Positions 7,949-17,538 are shown, numbered from the stretch's first letter. The stretch: 64,000 nt of DNA from Dehalobacter sp. CP (GCA_009910795.1 VMEE01000016.1:1-64000), one strand, 5' to 3'. Program-made: numbers and translations. Notes: generated by a model from the sequence alone, not told the origin.

Positions 7949-9922
7949 ATGATAAAAAGAATCCAGTTTGCTTTGGTTGCTTTCCTGATTGGCACAATGT
8001 TTGTTTTGCCCATTAATTCTTCTATTGCCTTGGCCGAAACTCAGAAGAGTATGACGATTTTGTTTACAAATGATATGCATGATCATCTCCTGCCGGTCAA
8101 GGATGAACAAAACGGTATGATCAATCAGTCAGGCGGATTTGCCAGACTCCAGAGCGCCATTGCTGCCGAGAAAGAGAATGACCCGGATACATTGCTCCTC
8201 GATGCCGGAGATTATTCCATGGGAACGCCATTTCAGACGATTTTTCGGACAGACTCCCCGGAGCTAAGCGTTATGGGGCAGATGGGGTATGATGTTGTAA
8301 CTCTGGGCAATCACGAATATGACTACAGGGCTTCCGGACTGGCCGACAGCCTGCAGGCAGCTGTCGCTGCGCGGAAAAACGGGGGGATTTTGCCCCGGAT
8401 CGTTCAGGCCAATGTTGCCTTTCCGGCCAAGGAGGACGGCAGCTTAACGCCCTCGCTGGCAGCTCTGCAACAGGCTTATCAGGATTATGGGATCACCGAA
8501 TACACCGTCATTGAAAAGAACGGGGTAAAGATCGGTATTTTTGGCCTGATTGGAAACGATGCGGCATCCAACGCACCGAAAGCCGAAGTGGAATTCACCG
8601 ATCCAGTCGCGAACGCTGAACGGATCGTTTCGGTCCTGAAAAACCAGGAAAAAGTTGATTTAATTGTCTGCTTATCCCATTCCGGGACCTGGGAAAAGGC
8701 ATCCGAATCTGAAGACCAGATCCTGGCAAAAAAAGTTCCTGATATTGATGTGATTATCAGTGGCCATACCCACACCAAACTTGAAGAACCGATCATCGAA
8801 GGCAAGACGCTCATTTGTTCCGCCGGAGACAGCTGCAAGTACCTCGGTGTTTTGCAAATTTCTCAAAAATCCGGTTCTTCAGACTGGGGACTTGTCGCTT
8901 GCCGTCTGCCGGCAATCGATGAAAGCCTGCCTGAGGATCTGCGGATTGCCAGTATTGTAAGTCAGTTCAAACAACAGGTTCAGGACAAATTCTTTGCTCC
9001 GTTTCAGTTAAATTATGATCAGATATTGGCAGAATCTCCCTATAACTTCCGGAAGGTCAACGACATATTGAATATGCATCAGGAAGATCCATTGGCCAAC
9101 CTGATTTCCGATGCCTACGTTTATGCTGTGAAAAAGGCGGAAGGTTCCGGCTATGTTCCGGTGGATGTCGCAGTTGTACCTGCCGGGACGATCAGAGGTA
9201 CCTTTTTTAAGGGCGCGATCACGGCAGCCGACGCCTTCAGCGTAAGCTCCCTCGGGATCGGTCCGGATAATATTCCGGGGTATCCGCTGGTTTCTGTCTA
9301 TTTAACCGGCCAGGAATTAAAGACCCTATGCGAAGTAGATGCCTCGATCTCGCCGATGATGGCTGAAGCCCAATTGTTCATGTCAGGTATTAATTTCACG
9401 TATAATCCGAACCGGATGATATTCAATAAGGTCACTGACGCCGTGTTGCAGAAGCCGGAAGGCTCTATTGAAGAGATTGACGATACCCAATTATACAGGG
9501 TAGTTGCCGGTTTGTATTCTGCTCAGATGCTTTCAATCGTCGGCGATAAATCTTATGGTCTATTATCGATTGTGCCAAAAACAGAAGAAGGTACGCCGGT
9601 TACAGATTTTGAAGCCCAGATCGTCAAAGACACAGCCGGAAATAATGCCGAAGTCAAAGAATGGCAGGCCCTCGCCATATATCTTCAGTCCTTTGCTAAA
9701 GTTGGCGGAGTTCCAACGATCTCCGATGATTACGGCATGATACTCGGAAGAAAAGTGGTAGACAACAGCCATCATCCAATATCCGTGCTCGCCAATCCGA
9801 ACAAAATAACCCTGACGGTCTATACTGTTGTTCTTGTTATTATAACGCTGATTATTTTTGCGATTTACAGGATCGTTACCCGCCGCAGACGCTTGGCCCG
9901 AATCAACCAGAAATCTGTCTAA
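7949..9922 (+). CDS. Membrane-anchored 5'-nucleotidase / UshA-type phosphoesterase
   Basis: The 657-residue exported enzyme has a signal peptide (cleavage near ALAET, residue 30). A metallophosphoesterase domain follows with all metal motifs: TNDMHDH, DAGD, GNHEYDY, LSHSG and GHTHT. A 5'-nucleotidase C-terminal domain lies at about 350-560, and one C-terminal membrane helix (about 612-640) is followed by RRRRLAR. It should hydrolyse extracellular nucleotides or related phosphoesters at the cell surface. The C-terminal anchor replaces the LPXTG motif often found in Gram-positive relatives. Start: ATG with GGAGGG just upstream. A terminator follows. Confidence 0.93.
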   Translation: MIKRIQFALVAFLIGTMFVLPINSSIALAETQKSMTILFTNDMHDHLLPVKDEQNGMINQSGGFARLQSAIAAEKENDPDTLLLDAGDYSMGTPFQTIFRTDSPELSVMGQMGYDVVTLGNHEYDYRASGLADSLQAAVAARKNGGILPRIVQANVAFPAKEDGSLTPSLAALQQAYQDYGITEYTVIEKNGVKIGIFGLIGNDAASNAPKAEVEFTDPVANAERIVSVLKNQEKVDLIVCLSHSGTWEKASESEDQILAKKVPDIDVIISGHTHTKLEEPIIEGKTLICSAGDSCKYLGVLQISQKSGSSDWGLVACRLPAIDESLPEDLRIASIVSQFKQQVQDKFFAPFQLNYDQILAESPYNFRKVNDILNMHQEDPLANLISDAYVYAVKKAEGSGYVPVDVAVVPAGTIRGTFFKGAITAADAFSVSSLGIGPDNIPGYPLVSVYLTGQELKTLCEVDASISPMMAEAQLFMSGINFTYNPNRMIFNKVTDAVLQKPEGSIEEIDDTQLYRVVAGLYSAQMLSIVGDKSYGLLSIVPKTEEGTPVTDFEAQIVKDTAGNNAEVKEWQALAIYLQSFAKVGGVPTISDDYGMILGRKVVDNSHHPISVLANPNKITLTVYTVVLVIITLIIFAIYRIVTRRRRLARINQKSV

Positions 9923-9955
9923 ATGCAGTTTTTCTGGTTAAAAACATGCAGAATC

Positions 9956-9990
9956 TTAGCCAGAAAGATTTCTGGCTTTTATTTTCTGTT
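9956..9990 (+). terminator. Terminator of the 5'-nucleotidase gene
   Basis: AGCCAGAAA (9958-9966) pairs with TTTCTGGCT (9969-9977), followed by TTTATTTTC. Confidence 0.75.
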
Positions 9991-10174
9991 TTTTATTAAG
10001 CGAAATAGTAAGTTGCAATTGTAAGCAGGAATTTGCCGGGGTCTCCAAGAACTAACATAACAGCATACTTGGGAAATTGTATTGGCTGCAAACAGCCTGC
10101 TTGCTGCGATGTTTACATGGCTGGTAAGTGACGAACGATTGATGTTTTGGTGTTATCAGGGTGAGGTGTAAAAA

Positions 10175-11329
10175 ATGGCAAGAACCATCCGTTTTGTGCA
10201 TTGTGCCGGATTTCAATTTGACAGCCGTTCTTGGGAAGGACCGGCTTGCTGGACAGCAATGCGCAATCAGGACTTATGGCATACCTTCGAAGCCGTCCTG
10301 ACGCTTTGCCAAAAAGAAAAAGTGGATTTTCTGTTCGTGACAGGGGATTTATTCGACCAAGAGAATGCGCGTAAAGAAACGGTCGAGCGTGTTTACAGGT
10401 CGTTCTCCGGCTTGAAGGACACCCGTGTCTTTATCACTCCTGGGGATCAGGATCCTTTGGTTATCTCTTCGGCCTACCGTTTTGCTGAATGGCCCGGTAA
10501 TGTTCATATCTTTGCGGGGGGCGTCAGTCATATTGAAATTCCGGCCAAAGAAACTGTCATCTATGGCTCGGGATGGACGAATTACCGTCAGGAGCTGATT
10601 GATCTGGGGATGATTCAGCCTGTCTTACACAACGCACCTATTCAGATGATGCTGCTCCATGCAGAGATAGCGTCCCCCAAAAATACGGATAGGTTTATTC
10701 CTCTGGAGCCAGAGGCGATTACAGCAAGTGGTTTAACCTATCTGGCGTTAGGGCATCAGCAGAAATTCAGTGGGCTGCATCAGATCGGTGATACTTTCTG
10801 GGCAGATTGCGGATCCCCTGAAGCCAGGAGTTTTCAGGACAGCGGGCCGCATGGCGTACTTTTCGGAAAAACAGACGGGAAATTGACACAGGTTGATTTT
10901 GTGGAACTTGGCAGACGGAACTACATTGAAAAGTTCTGGCCGCAGGCGGCTGAACCAAAAGAGATTGCTAGCGGGCTTTTGGCGGATACAACGAAAGAAG
11001 AACGGCAAAGAGATTTGTTCCGGATTGTTCTGTCTGGGCCATACCCGGATCCGGAAAGTACAGTCCAGACTTTGCATCAGCTTCTCTCCGAAGACTTCAG
11101 CTACTTTGAGGTTTACCATACATCCCAGTCTGGTCCGGCTCTTTGCGCCGATGGCAATGTTATAAGACGCCAAACCAGCGGCTTCCCGGATTTAACCGAA
11201 GTATTCAGGAGAGAGATCCAAAAACGCCTTTCTTCAGAAAACCGGTCTGAAGAACAGCGGCGTTGGGAATTGGTTCGGAAAATTGGATTGGCTGCAATCA
11301 GTCAGGGACGGGAAGATTATGAGGATTGA
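10175..11329 (+). CDS. YhaO/SbcD-like phosphoesterase with eroded active site
   Basis: The 384-residue protein aligns by eye with the YhaO/Mre11 family, but most metal ligands are changed. Motif I is HCAGFQFDS where HxADLHLDS is expected (Asp12 to Gly12, His to Gln14). GDLFD (about 57-61) is kept. Motif III is PGDQDP instead of GNHDP (Asn to Asp, catalytic His to Gln). LLH is kept. The last motif is LGHQQ instead of GHxH. The reading frame is intact, so this is probably a non-catalytic protein rather than a decayed gene. Its 3' end overlaps the next gene by 11 bases, a sign of a stable complex with that partner. The fold is clear; the present function is unknown. Confidence 0.85.
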   Translation: MARTIRFVHCAGFQFDSRSWEGPACWTAMRNQDLWHTFEAVLTLCQKEKVDFLFVTGDLFDQENARKETVERVYRSFSGLKDTRVFITPGDQDPLVISSAYRFAEWPGNVHIFAGGVSHIEIPAKETVIYGSGWTNYRQELIDLGMIQPVLHNAPIQMMLLHAEIASPKNTDRFIPLEPEAITASGLTYLALGHQQKFSGLHQIGDTFWADCGSPEARSFQDSGPHGVLFGKTDGKLTQVDFVELGRRNYIEKFWPQAAEPKEIASGLLADTTKEERQRDLFRIVLSGPYPDPESTVQTLHQLLSEDFSYFEVYHTSQSGPALCADGNVIRRQTSGFPDLTEVFRREIQKRLSSENRSEEQRRWELVRKIGLAAISQGREDYED

Positions 11330-13616
11330 TAAGATCGGGCTGCAGGGGCATCCGCTGCTCGGGGATACGGAGTGGTCCTTGCCCGGGGATTTTACGGTGC
11401 TGTATTTGGAGGAACCCGAACTGGCAAAAGCTTTGTATCAATTACTGCAGGAATACTATGACGACCGGGTAGCGGCAGTACCGTCAGACAAGCAGAAAAG
11501 ACAAGGATTGGCAGAAATCCTGCTTTCCGGGGAACAAACAGGTTTGCATATGACTTTTGAGGCAATCCGGCAGGGCGGCTTTATTGTCTGGCCGGATACC
11601 AATAAGCATGGTTTGTACCGAAGGGTCTCCAATCTCCAGCAGGTCGGAAATGAAGAGCTTTCTCTGGCACGGGTGCATGACGCCCTGGCCAGAGCAAAGG
11701 AACGCGTTGAAGAACAGGCGGATGGAATGGCTCAAGTTAAAGCCGAGTATGATGCGTTAAGAAGGGATTGGGAAGAAGCAAGCCACCGACAGGAGGAACA
11801 GCGCTTTCTGCAAATCGAAATCAAGAACCTGCAGGCCAAGCAGCATCTTATGACGGAGAAAATTGCTGAGATGGAAAAAATTCAACAGCGGCTTGTTATC
11901 CTGAGAGAGAACCTTGATTACCGTGAATTGCGCCGTCTGCAGGGTGAACTTGCCAGCCTCGAAGAACTGCGCAGGGATACCGGGATTCGATTGGCGGCCG
12001 TTGTTCAGGATAAACAGGTTGATTGGGACATGATTGAAGGTTTGCGGGAAGAGTGTTATGCCTGGGCCTTGATTCAAAAAGAGGCGGAACAGGGTGAAGC
12101 TTTGATCACCCGGCAGACTCAGGCCATCAACGAGCTTCAGGATTCACTAAGATCATCCGGCTATCGGCAACTGCCGGAAAATGAGGAGCAGCACTTACGC
12201 AGCACTGAAGAAGAGCTTCGTGCCGCGCAGAAGGAACTTGAAAGCTTTGCCGGTTTGGCTGATATCGTGAAGGAACTGGAAGGGTCCCTTTATGAAGAAA
12301 AAGCCAAACTCAAAAAATATGCGCTGATTGCCGGTGTGACTGACAAAGACCAACGTTCACTTGCCCGATCATACACACGCTTGAAAAAATGGCAGGACTC
12401 TGTACTCGGACGCATGATTGACCGGAGGGTCATCCGGCGGTCAGGGGCAGTCAGCATCGAAGACCGATTGGCTTCGCGCCTGACAAAGCTTCTGCAAAAA
12501 TATCAGGCTGCAGACTATCAAGAATTCATGCGGCAGATCGAAGCGTATCAGAATCAGAAACAGGCCGCAGACCGGCTTCAGACGGATTATAACCTGGTCA
12601 GAAAACAGGTTAAAAGGGAAAAAGAACTGCACAGGATCATCCTGTCCCGCAGTCAGCGGCTGCAAAAAGCTTTTAAGATGGTTAATGCAGCAGATTTCTC
12701 GTCCTGGAAAAACGGTTGGGACGAGTACCGGCAGAAAAACAGCCATATCGCGGAAATGCTTCAGACGCTGCAGACACAGACAGGACAACAGCAGGAAATA
12801 GAACAGAAATTGCAGGAATATGCATCACAACTGCGCGAAAAATTACAGAACCGAATCTCGGCTGATGCCGATATTGACGAGGTCCTTGAAGCGGTGCTGC
12901 TGATTGCGCGTGAACTGCGGATCAAAGAAGAAACTGAAAAAGAATATGATTTACTGAAAAAACAGTATGATATCGCCTTAAATAAGCGGAATCTGGATCA
13001 ACTGTCCAGAACTTTGGAACCGCTTGCCGAACTGGAACGTGAAGCATGTCTGCCAGAAGAAGAAAGGCTGGCCGCCCTGGCGGCTTCCCGTCAGGCGCTT
13101 TCAGAGAAAAACAGCCGGCTTCAGAAGATCCGTAAAGACCTTCAGGACAGTCAGACTGTGAAAATTGACCATGACTTGGAGAAAAAACTCGGGAGCGTAA
13201 AACAGCAATGGCAGGCCTATCAGGAATTACAGCATACCCTTGATGATACGGCGGAGCTGCTTGAAGCCTCGCTGCAAAAATGGCAGGCCGAGAACGGCAC
13301 TGTTCTAAAGATTAAAGCACAGCGGTTTTTGAGGCGGGCATTTTCGTTGAACCTGTCGGATAAAAAAGATATGATGATGGCCGAAGCCTATTCGTATTAT
13401 TTTGCTTACCGTCTGGCCCTTGCCGAAGCCGCTCTTGAGGACAGCAGCATTGAGATTCCTCTGTTCTTTCTGGCCGGATCAATGAACGGAACCGAGGGAT
13501 TTTGGAAGAAAGCACTGGCTTATCTGCAGGAACTATCACACTTGCGTCAGGTTATTTTTTGTACGGCGGATACCAGACTACGGAAAATAGCCGATGAGCT
13601 CTACAGTAAAGCCTGA
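11319..13616 (+). CDS. YhaN/SbcC-like coiled-coil protein lacking ATPase motifs
   Basis: The chosen start is ATG at 11319, with GGGACGGGAAG upstream (765 residues). The layout is that of a YhaN-type SMC-like ATPase: a short N-terminal lobe, long coiled coils (about 120-650) and a C-terminal lobe. The P-loop position reads YLEEPELAKAL (residues 29-39) where relatives have YGxNEAGKSTL. The ABC signature position reads SDKKDMMMAEA instead of LSGGTRDQ, though the following RLALAEAAL is kept. The Walker B position reads PLFFLAGSMNGTEG instead of ILDDPFVNFD. No Cys hook is seen. ATP binding is therefore unlikely. It is the partner of the eroded nuclease just upstream, presumably in one transcript that may continue into mutY. 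Confidence 0.85.
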   Translation: MRIDKIGLQGHPLLGDTEWSLPGDFTVLYLEEPELAKALYQLLQEYYDDRVAAVPSDKQKRQGLAEILLSGEQTGLHMTFEAIRQGGFIVWPDTNKHGLYRRVSNLQQVGNEELSLARVHDALARAKERVEEQADGMAQVKAEYDALRRDWEEASHRQEEQRFLQIEIKNLQAKQHLMTEKIAEMEKIQQRLVILRENLDYRELRRLQGELASLEELRRDTGIRLAAVVQDKQVDWDMIEGLREECYAWALIQKEAEQGEALITRQTQAINELQDSLRSSGYRQLPENEEQHLRSTEEELRAAQKELESFAGLADIVKELEGSLYEEKAKLKKYALIAGVTDKDQRSLARSYTRLKKWQDSVLGRMIDRRVIRRSGAVSIEDRLASRLTKLLQKYQAADYQEFMRQIEAYQNQKQAADRLQTDYNLVRKQVKREKELHRIILSRSQRLQKAFKMVNAADFSSWKNGWDEYRQKNSHIAEMLQTLQTQTGQQQEIEQKLQEYASQLREKLQNRISADADIDEVLEAVLLIARELRIKEETEKEYDLLKKQYDIALNKRNLDQLSRTLEPLAELEREACLPEEERLAALAASRQALSEKNSRLQKIRKDLQDSQTVKIDHDLEKKLGSVKQQWQAYQELQHTLDDTAELLEASLQKWQAENGTVLKIKAQRFLRRAFSLNLSDKKDMMMAEAYSYYFAYRLALAEAALEDSSIEIPLFFLAGSMNGTEGFWKKALAYLQELSHLRQVIFCTADTRLRKIADELYSKA

Positions 13617-13697
13617 TCTTCTTACCAGTAACTTGTTAACTCTAAAATGCATGTAATTAGCAATATCAAACATCGAGGCGAATAACAGGGAGGCAGC

Positions 13698-14798
13698 TTG
13701 AATAAATTAGCAGATCTAGTAGATAAATCAAAAGATATTCAGGAGAACCCGTTAGAGATTGCTGCGTTATTATTGGCCTGGTATGACCAAAATAAAAGGG
13801 ATCTGCCCTGGAGAAGAACAAACGACCCCTATGCGGTTTGGTTATCGGAGATCATGCTTCAGCAAACACGGGTCGATACGGTTATAGATTATTACCTGAG
13901 GTTCCTGGAACGGTTCCCGGATATTGGCAGTCTGGCTGACGCGGGCGAGGGGGACGTTTTAGCCTTATGGAAAGGTCTTGGTTATTACCGTCGGGCCAGG
14001 AACCTTCATCAGGCTGCCATCGTGGTACACGACAGGTACAGTGGGAATTTTCCGCGCACTTATCCGGAAATCCGCGCTTTGCCAGGAATCGGTGACTATA
14101 CGGCTGGGGCTATTGCAAGCATCGCCTACAATCTTCCTTATCCGGCTGTTGATGGGAATGTTCTGCGGGTTATAACCCGTCTGCTTGGACTTGAAGCTGA
14201 CATCAGCCAGCAAAAAACGCTAAAGCAAATTGCTGAAATGATTAGAGAAATGATTCCCAAAGATAGGGCGGGCGAATTTACCCAGGCGCTGATGGAACTT
14301 GGCGCAATGTGCTGTACACCCAATACTCCCGGTTGCCGGGACTGTCCCTGGCGTACCGTCTGTACGGCCCATCGTACGCACAGGGAGACTGTCCTGCCGG
14401 TTAAGAAGAAAGCAAAAAAAGCGGCCGGCTTCGATTACTGGACCGCGCTTATCTGTAACGACGGGAATATTCTAATGGAGTACCGCAGCAATACACAGCT
14501 GCTCGGCAACATGTGGGGACTGCCGCTCGTAAACAAGGAATCCGGTTCTTCTGCGGAAGAACTGTACCGTCGGGACTGGGAGTTAGATCTCCGATTTATT
14601 AAACACTTGGGCAGCGTTCGGCATGTTTTCACACATCAGGTCTGGCAAATGGATGTCATTTTGTTCTCGCTCAAGCCGGACTCGGAGGTAAAATCAGGGC
14701 TTGCCTGGATTTCCCGGGAGAAACTGAAGGACCTGCCGATTCCGAAGGCATTTCAAAAAGCCCTTCAGCTTATGCACAGTAAAGGTCATACAATGTAA
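13698..14798 (+). CDS. mutY: A/G-specific adenine glycosylase MutY
   Basis: The 366-residue protein removes adenine opposite 8-oxoguanine in base excision repair. The HhH-GPD domain includes LPWRRTNDPY, the catalytic Glu in SEIMLQQT, the helix-hairpin-helix LPGIGDYTAGAI and the catalytic Asp in VDGNVLR. The [4Fe-4S] loop follows with Cys-x6-Cys-x2-Cys-x5-Cys (about residues 206-222). The C-terminal NUDIX-like domain that senses 8-oxoG is present from about residue 245. The start is TTG with AGGGAGG upstream. It lies 81 bases after the YhaN-like gene. Confidence 0.95.
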   Translation: MNKLADLVDKSKDIQENPLEIAALLLAWYDQNKRDLPWRRTNDPYAVWLSEIMLQQTRVDTVIDYYLRFLERFPDIGSLADAGEGDVLALWKGLGYYRRARNLHQAAIVVHDRYSGNFPRTYPEIRALPGIGDYTAGAIASIAYNLPYPAVDGNVLRVITRLLGLEADISQQKTLKQIAEMIREMIPKDRAGEFTQALMELGAMCCTPNTPGCRDCPWRTVCTAHRTHRETVLPVKKKAKKAAGFDYWTALICNDGNILMEYRSNTQLLGNMWGLPLVNKESGSSAEELYRRDWELDLRFIKHLGSVRHVFTHQVWQMDVILFSLKPDSEVKSGLAWISREKLKDLPIPKAFQKALQLMHSKGHTM

Positions 14799-14830
14799 AA
14801 ATTCCTGCACGTACAGGAATTTTCTTTTTC
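14797..14830 (+). terminator. Terminator of mutY
   Basis: AAAATTCCTG and CAGGAATTTT form a perfect stem with loop CACGTA, followed by CTTTTTC. It overlaps the mutY stop. Confidence 0.88.
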
Positions 14831-14876
14831 CGAAAGCAGGAATGCAGATAATTGGTTCCATAGCATATGTCTTTTA

Positions 14877-14885
14877 TGATATAAT
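14877..14885 (+). promoter_or_regulatory. Possible extended -10 promoter for the AEC transporter
   Basis: TGATATAAT (TG-N-TATAAT) lies 55 bases before the start codon. No good -35 box is seen, so the site is tentative. Confidence 0.4.
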
Positions 14886-14940
14886 AATCAGCTGTATAAC
14901 CTTCATAAAGTATTGAATCTAACATACTGGAGAGAGAAAA

Positions 14941-15879
14941 GTGGAACTACAAGGCGTCTATAATCAACTGGGGATTTTGTTCTTAACGATTTTACTGGGT
15001 TATGTCCTGGCCAAGGTGAAGGTTATCCCACCGGCAGCGACTCAGGTTTTTTCTAAATTTGTTCTGACCATTGCACTTCCGGCCTTGATCCTGTCCGGGA
15101 TGAGAGTTTCTTTTACTACGGAGAGGTTGCATACGGCACTTTTTGTTTTCTTGCTTACGATACCCTGTTACGGTCTTGCCTTTCTCGTCGGGAAACTGAC
15201 AGCGAAGATCCTGACCAAAAATCGGACCAGAGAAGCCATCTTTAATTTTGGAATTGTTTTTGCAAATACAGGCTTTTTAGGCTTTCCGATATTTCAGGCG
15301 CTCTATGGCAAAGAAGCAATATTTTATGCTGCGATCTACAATATTATGTTCAACTTGTTGTTGTATACGCTCGGCATTAAAATTATGAATACGGATAAAA
15401 CCGGGCATCCTACAAGGCTAAACCTGAAAAAGGTTATTAATCCGGGCGTGGGTGCAAGTATCATCGGGTTCATTCTGTTTATCACCGCTGTTCCGCTGCC
15501 CGAATTTATGACCGGCACGATCGATGCGATCGGAAATACCTGTGTTCCTCTGTCAATGCTGACCATCGGGGCGACCTTAAGTGAACTGCCGCTTCAACGG
15601 ATGTTCAGTGATATCGGCATTTATATCCTGTCGGTCGTCAGATTACTCGTGATGCCGTTATTAACCTTGGTTTTGGTCAAATACATCTTTCAGATTGATC
15701 AGATGTGGCTGATTGCCATCCCGGTCATCATGGCCGGCATGCCTATCGCGACCAATACGGTTTTAATGGCGATTGAATATAAAAATGATGCACGTCTGGC
15801 ATCGCAGACGGTGCTGATTTCAACCTTGCTTAGCTGTTTATCAATCCCGTTGCTGATACTTGTGCTGTCCCATTTTTAA
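14941..15879 (+). CDS. AEC (auxin efflux carrier) family permease
   Basis: The 312-residue protein has about ten hydrophobic segments, arranged as two sets of five with a short charged loop near residue 155. The ANTGFLGFP stretch near residue 120 and the MPIATNTVLMAIEY stretch near 275 are typical of the AEC/malate permease family. It should export or exchange small organic acids; the substrate cannot be read from the sequence. The start is GTG with GGAGAG upstream. It is monocistronic, lying between the mutY terminator and the small gene at 15956. Confidence 0.9.
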   Translation: MELQGVYNQLGILFLTILLGYVLAKVKVIPPAATQVFSKFVLTIALPALILSGMRVSFTTERLHTALFVFLLTIPCYGLAFLVGKLTAKILTKNRTREAIFNFGIVFANTGFLGFPIFQALYGKEAIFYAAIYNIMFNLLLYTLGIKIMNTDKTGHPTRLNLKKVINPGVGASIIGFILFITAVPLPEFMTGTIDAIGNTCVPLSMLTIGATLSELPLQRMFSDIGIYILSVVRLLVMPLLTLVLVKYIFQIDQMWLIAIPVIMAGMPIATNTVLMAIEYKNDARLASQTVLISTLLSCLSIPLLILVLSHF

Positions 15880-15955
15880 CAGCATCCCTTTTACAATGTA
15901 TAGAATAGCCATAATTTGGATAAAATGTTCCTATATCATGTAAGGGAGGATCCGT

Positions 15956-16048
15956 ATGGGCGACAAAAATCCAAAAAATATTAAGAAACAAAAAAAGAAA
16001 AGAACGGAAAAGAAACCAGAAGCGCTTAATCCAGAAAATAATCTGTAA
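15956..16048 (+). CDS. 30-aa lysine-rich small protein
   Basis: ATG follows AAGGGAGGATCC at ideal spacing. The product begins MGDKNPKNIKKQKKKR and is highly basic. Very short MGDK-P-K proteins of this style occur widely in bacteria without a known role. A strong terminator lies 45 bases downstream, so the gene forms its own unit. The ribosome binding site, the terminator and the recurring N-terminus make it a likely real gene despite its size. Confidence 0.7.
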   Translation: MGDKNPKNIKKQKKKRTEKKPEALNPENNL

Positions 16049-16092
16049 AATTTGTAACGATAAAACTCAATATTTCTGCATTGTTTTTAACA

Positions 16093-16137
16093 ATACCAGA
16101 GTCTCCAAATTAATGTTTGGACTCTGGTATTTTTTTA
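16093..16137 (+). terminator. Strong terminator after the lysine-rich small gene
   Basis: AATACCAGAGTC-T-CCAAA pairs with TTTGG-ACTCTGGTATT (one bulge), followed by seven T residues. Confidence 0.92.
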
Positions 16138-16274
16138 TCCGGACTCATCCGTGGCATATTATTCGCAAATTTTTGCGGGTACATTCGTTGTGGTTCTATC
16201 CAACATCATGTAAAATGGTATTTATCAGAAAAACGCATCGACATGATTTTCAAACTGTTTCTTGAGGTGATTGG

Positions 16275-16997
16275 ATGGAAGACTTTCAGGAAAAACGGAA
16301 GTATTTCCGCGTCGATTTGATCCATGATATTCCGGCCACAGCGAAGATTTCCTCGATTAACAACCGGAAGGTCGAAGTGGAGAAAACATTTCCGATTACG
16401 ATCCTGGATTTGAGCACAGGCGGGATATATGCTTTTATCCCAGTGGATATTCCGGTTAATATTGTCATCATCGATATCATGTTCACGTTTGAAAATGAAG
16501 AATTTTCATTTAATGCGCTGATTATTCGCAAGACCCCCAAAGATGACGGCTTTGAATACGGGATGAAATTCCTTTTTCATTCCCAGAAAGATGAAAGCCG
16601 GATCACCCGATGTCTGAATCAATATAAAATCAAGCATACCCGCTTTATGAAGATCCAGCTTGATTTACGCAAACAGAAATACATCGGATGCTTTGTCAAG
16701 GGCCTGGAGCTGATCGAAGAGCCGGCTTATCTGATTACGAGCCGCCGGATCGTTGTTGCCACAAATAAGGCGGCACAGGACAGCGGTGTCAAACTTGGCG
16801 AGCGCTGTTATTCCACGGTTGCCAAACGGCATCGCGCCTGTCCGTTTTGCCTGCTGGAAGATGCCAAAAAAGCGGATCATCTTCTTGAGACAAATGCCGT
16901 TATCCGGGAACAAAGCTGTAAGGCCCGCTGGCTGTACCTCGAGGATCATTACATGATCCACTATTTTACGCGAAAGGAAGGGTTGAAAGATGAATGA
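16275..16997 (+). CDS. PilZ c-di-GMP receptor with C-terminal PAS-like domain
   Basis: The 240-residue protein has an N-terminal PilZ domain with both c-di-GMP contact motifs intact: R8xxxR12 (RKYFR) and DLSTGG (45-50). The second half (about 120-240) looks like a PAS domain of the kind with GERCYSTV..RACPFC; its two Cys could bind metal or respond to redox. It overlaps the XRE-cupin gene by 8 bases, and the ligase gene follows, so the three form one operon. The context suggests c-di-GMP input into acyl-CoA metabolism. Start: ATG with GAGGTG upstream. Confidence 0.88.
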   Translation: MEDFQEKRKYFRVDLIHDIPATAKISSINNRKVEVEKTFPITILDLSTGGIYAFIPVDIPVNIVIIDIMFTFENEEFSFNALIIRKTPKDDGFEYGMKFLFHSQKDESRITRCLNQYKIKHTRFMKIQLDLRKQKYIGCFVKGLELIEEPAYLITSRRIVVATNKAAQDSGVKLGERCYSTVAKRHRACPFCLLEDAKKADHLLETNAVIREQSCKARWLYLEDHYMIHYFTRKEGLKDE

Positions 16998-17538
16998 AAA
17001 GGTGAGGGATATTGCCGAGAGAATTAAAGGCTTAAGATTACTTACCGGTTGGGCCGAAGAAGAGGCTGCACGTAAAATTGGACTGCCTGTTCAAGAATAT
17101 CTGAAGTATGAAAAAGGCGAAGATGATATTCCGATCAGTATTCTCTATGAAATTGCCGATTGTTATCAGGTTGATTTAACGGATGTTCTTACCGGCGTCT
17201 CGCCCAAACTGCATGATGTCTGCTTCATCAAAAAGGGACAGGGACTCAAAGTTGAACGGTATGACCAGTATGATTTTCAGAGTCTGGCTTATCAGTACGT
17301 TAACAGAAAAATTGAACCGCTGCTGGTGACCCTGGATGCAGAAAATAGTCCTGAACTTGTTTCCCATCACGGACAGGAATTTAACTTCTGTCTGGAAGGC
17401 AAGATGAAAGTCATGATCGGCAGTATGGAATATGTACTGGATCCGGGAGACTCTCTGTATTTTAATTCCTTGATTCCACATAAAATGCTGGCCCTCGAAA
17501 AAAGATCAGCAAAATTTTTAACCGTCATACTTTTATAA
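16990..17538 (+). CDS. XRE-family regulator with cupin sensor domain
   Basis: The 182-residue protein has a helix-turn-helix of the XRE type (about residues 8-65, with EEAARKIGLPVQEYLKYEKG and ISILYEIADCYQVD). A C-terminal cupin_2 domain follows (about 110-182, HHGQEFNFCLEGKMKV and LDPGDSLYFNSLIPH). HTH-cupin proteins bind a small ligand in the cupin barrel and repress or activate neighbouring genes. It overlaps the PilZ gene by 8 bases and ends 13 bases before the acyl-CoA ligase gene, the pair being a common arrangement in clostridia. The ligand is probably linked to the ligase substrate (inference). Confidence 0.92.
   Translation: MNEKVRDIAERIKGLRLLTGWAEEEAARKIGLPVQEYLKYEKGEDDIPISILYEIADCYQVDLTDVLTGVSPKLHDVCFIKKGQGLKVERYDQYDFQSLAYQYVNRKIEPLLVTLDAENSPELVSHHGQEFNFCLEGKMKVMIGSMEYVLDPGDSLYFNSLIPHKMLALEKRSAKFLTVILL

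Noticed and set aside
7731..8110. Minus-strand frames rich in Tyr, Leu and Ser
   Set aside because: They are translations of the GATA tract and of the antisense of two clear genes.
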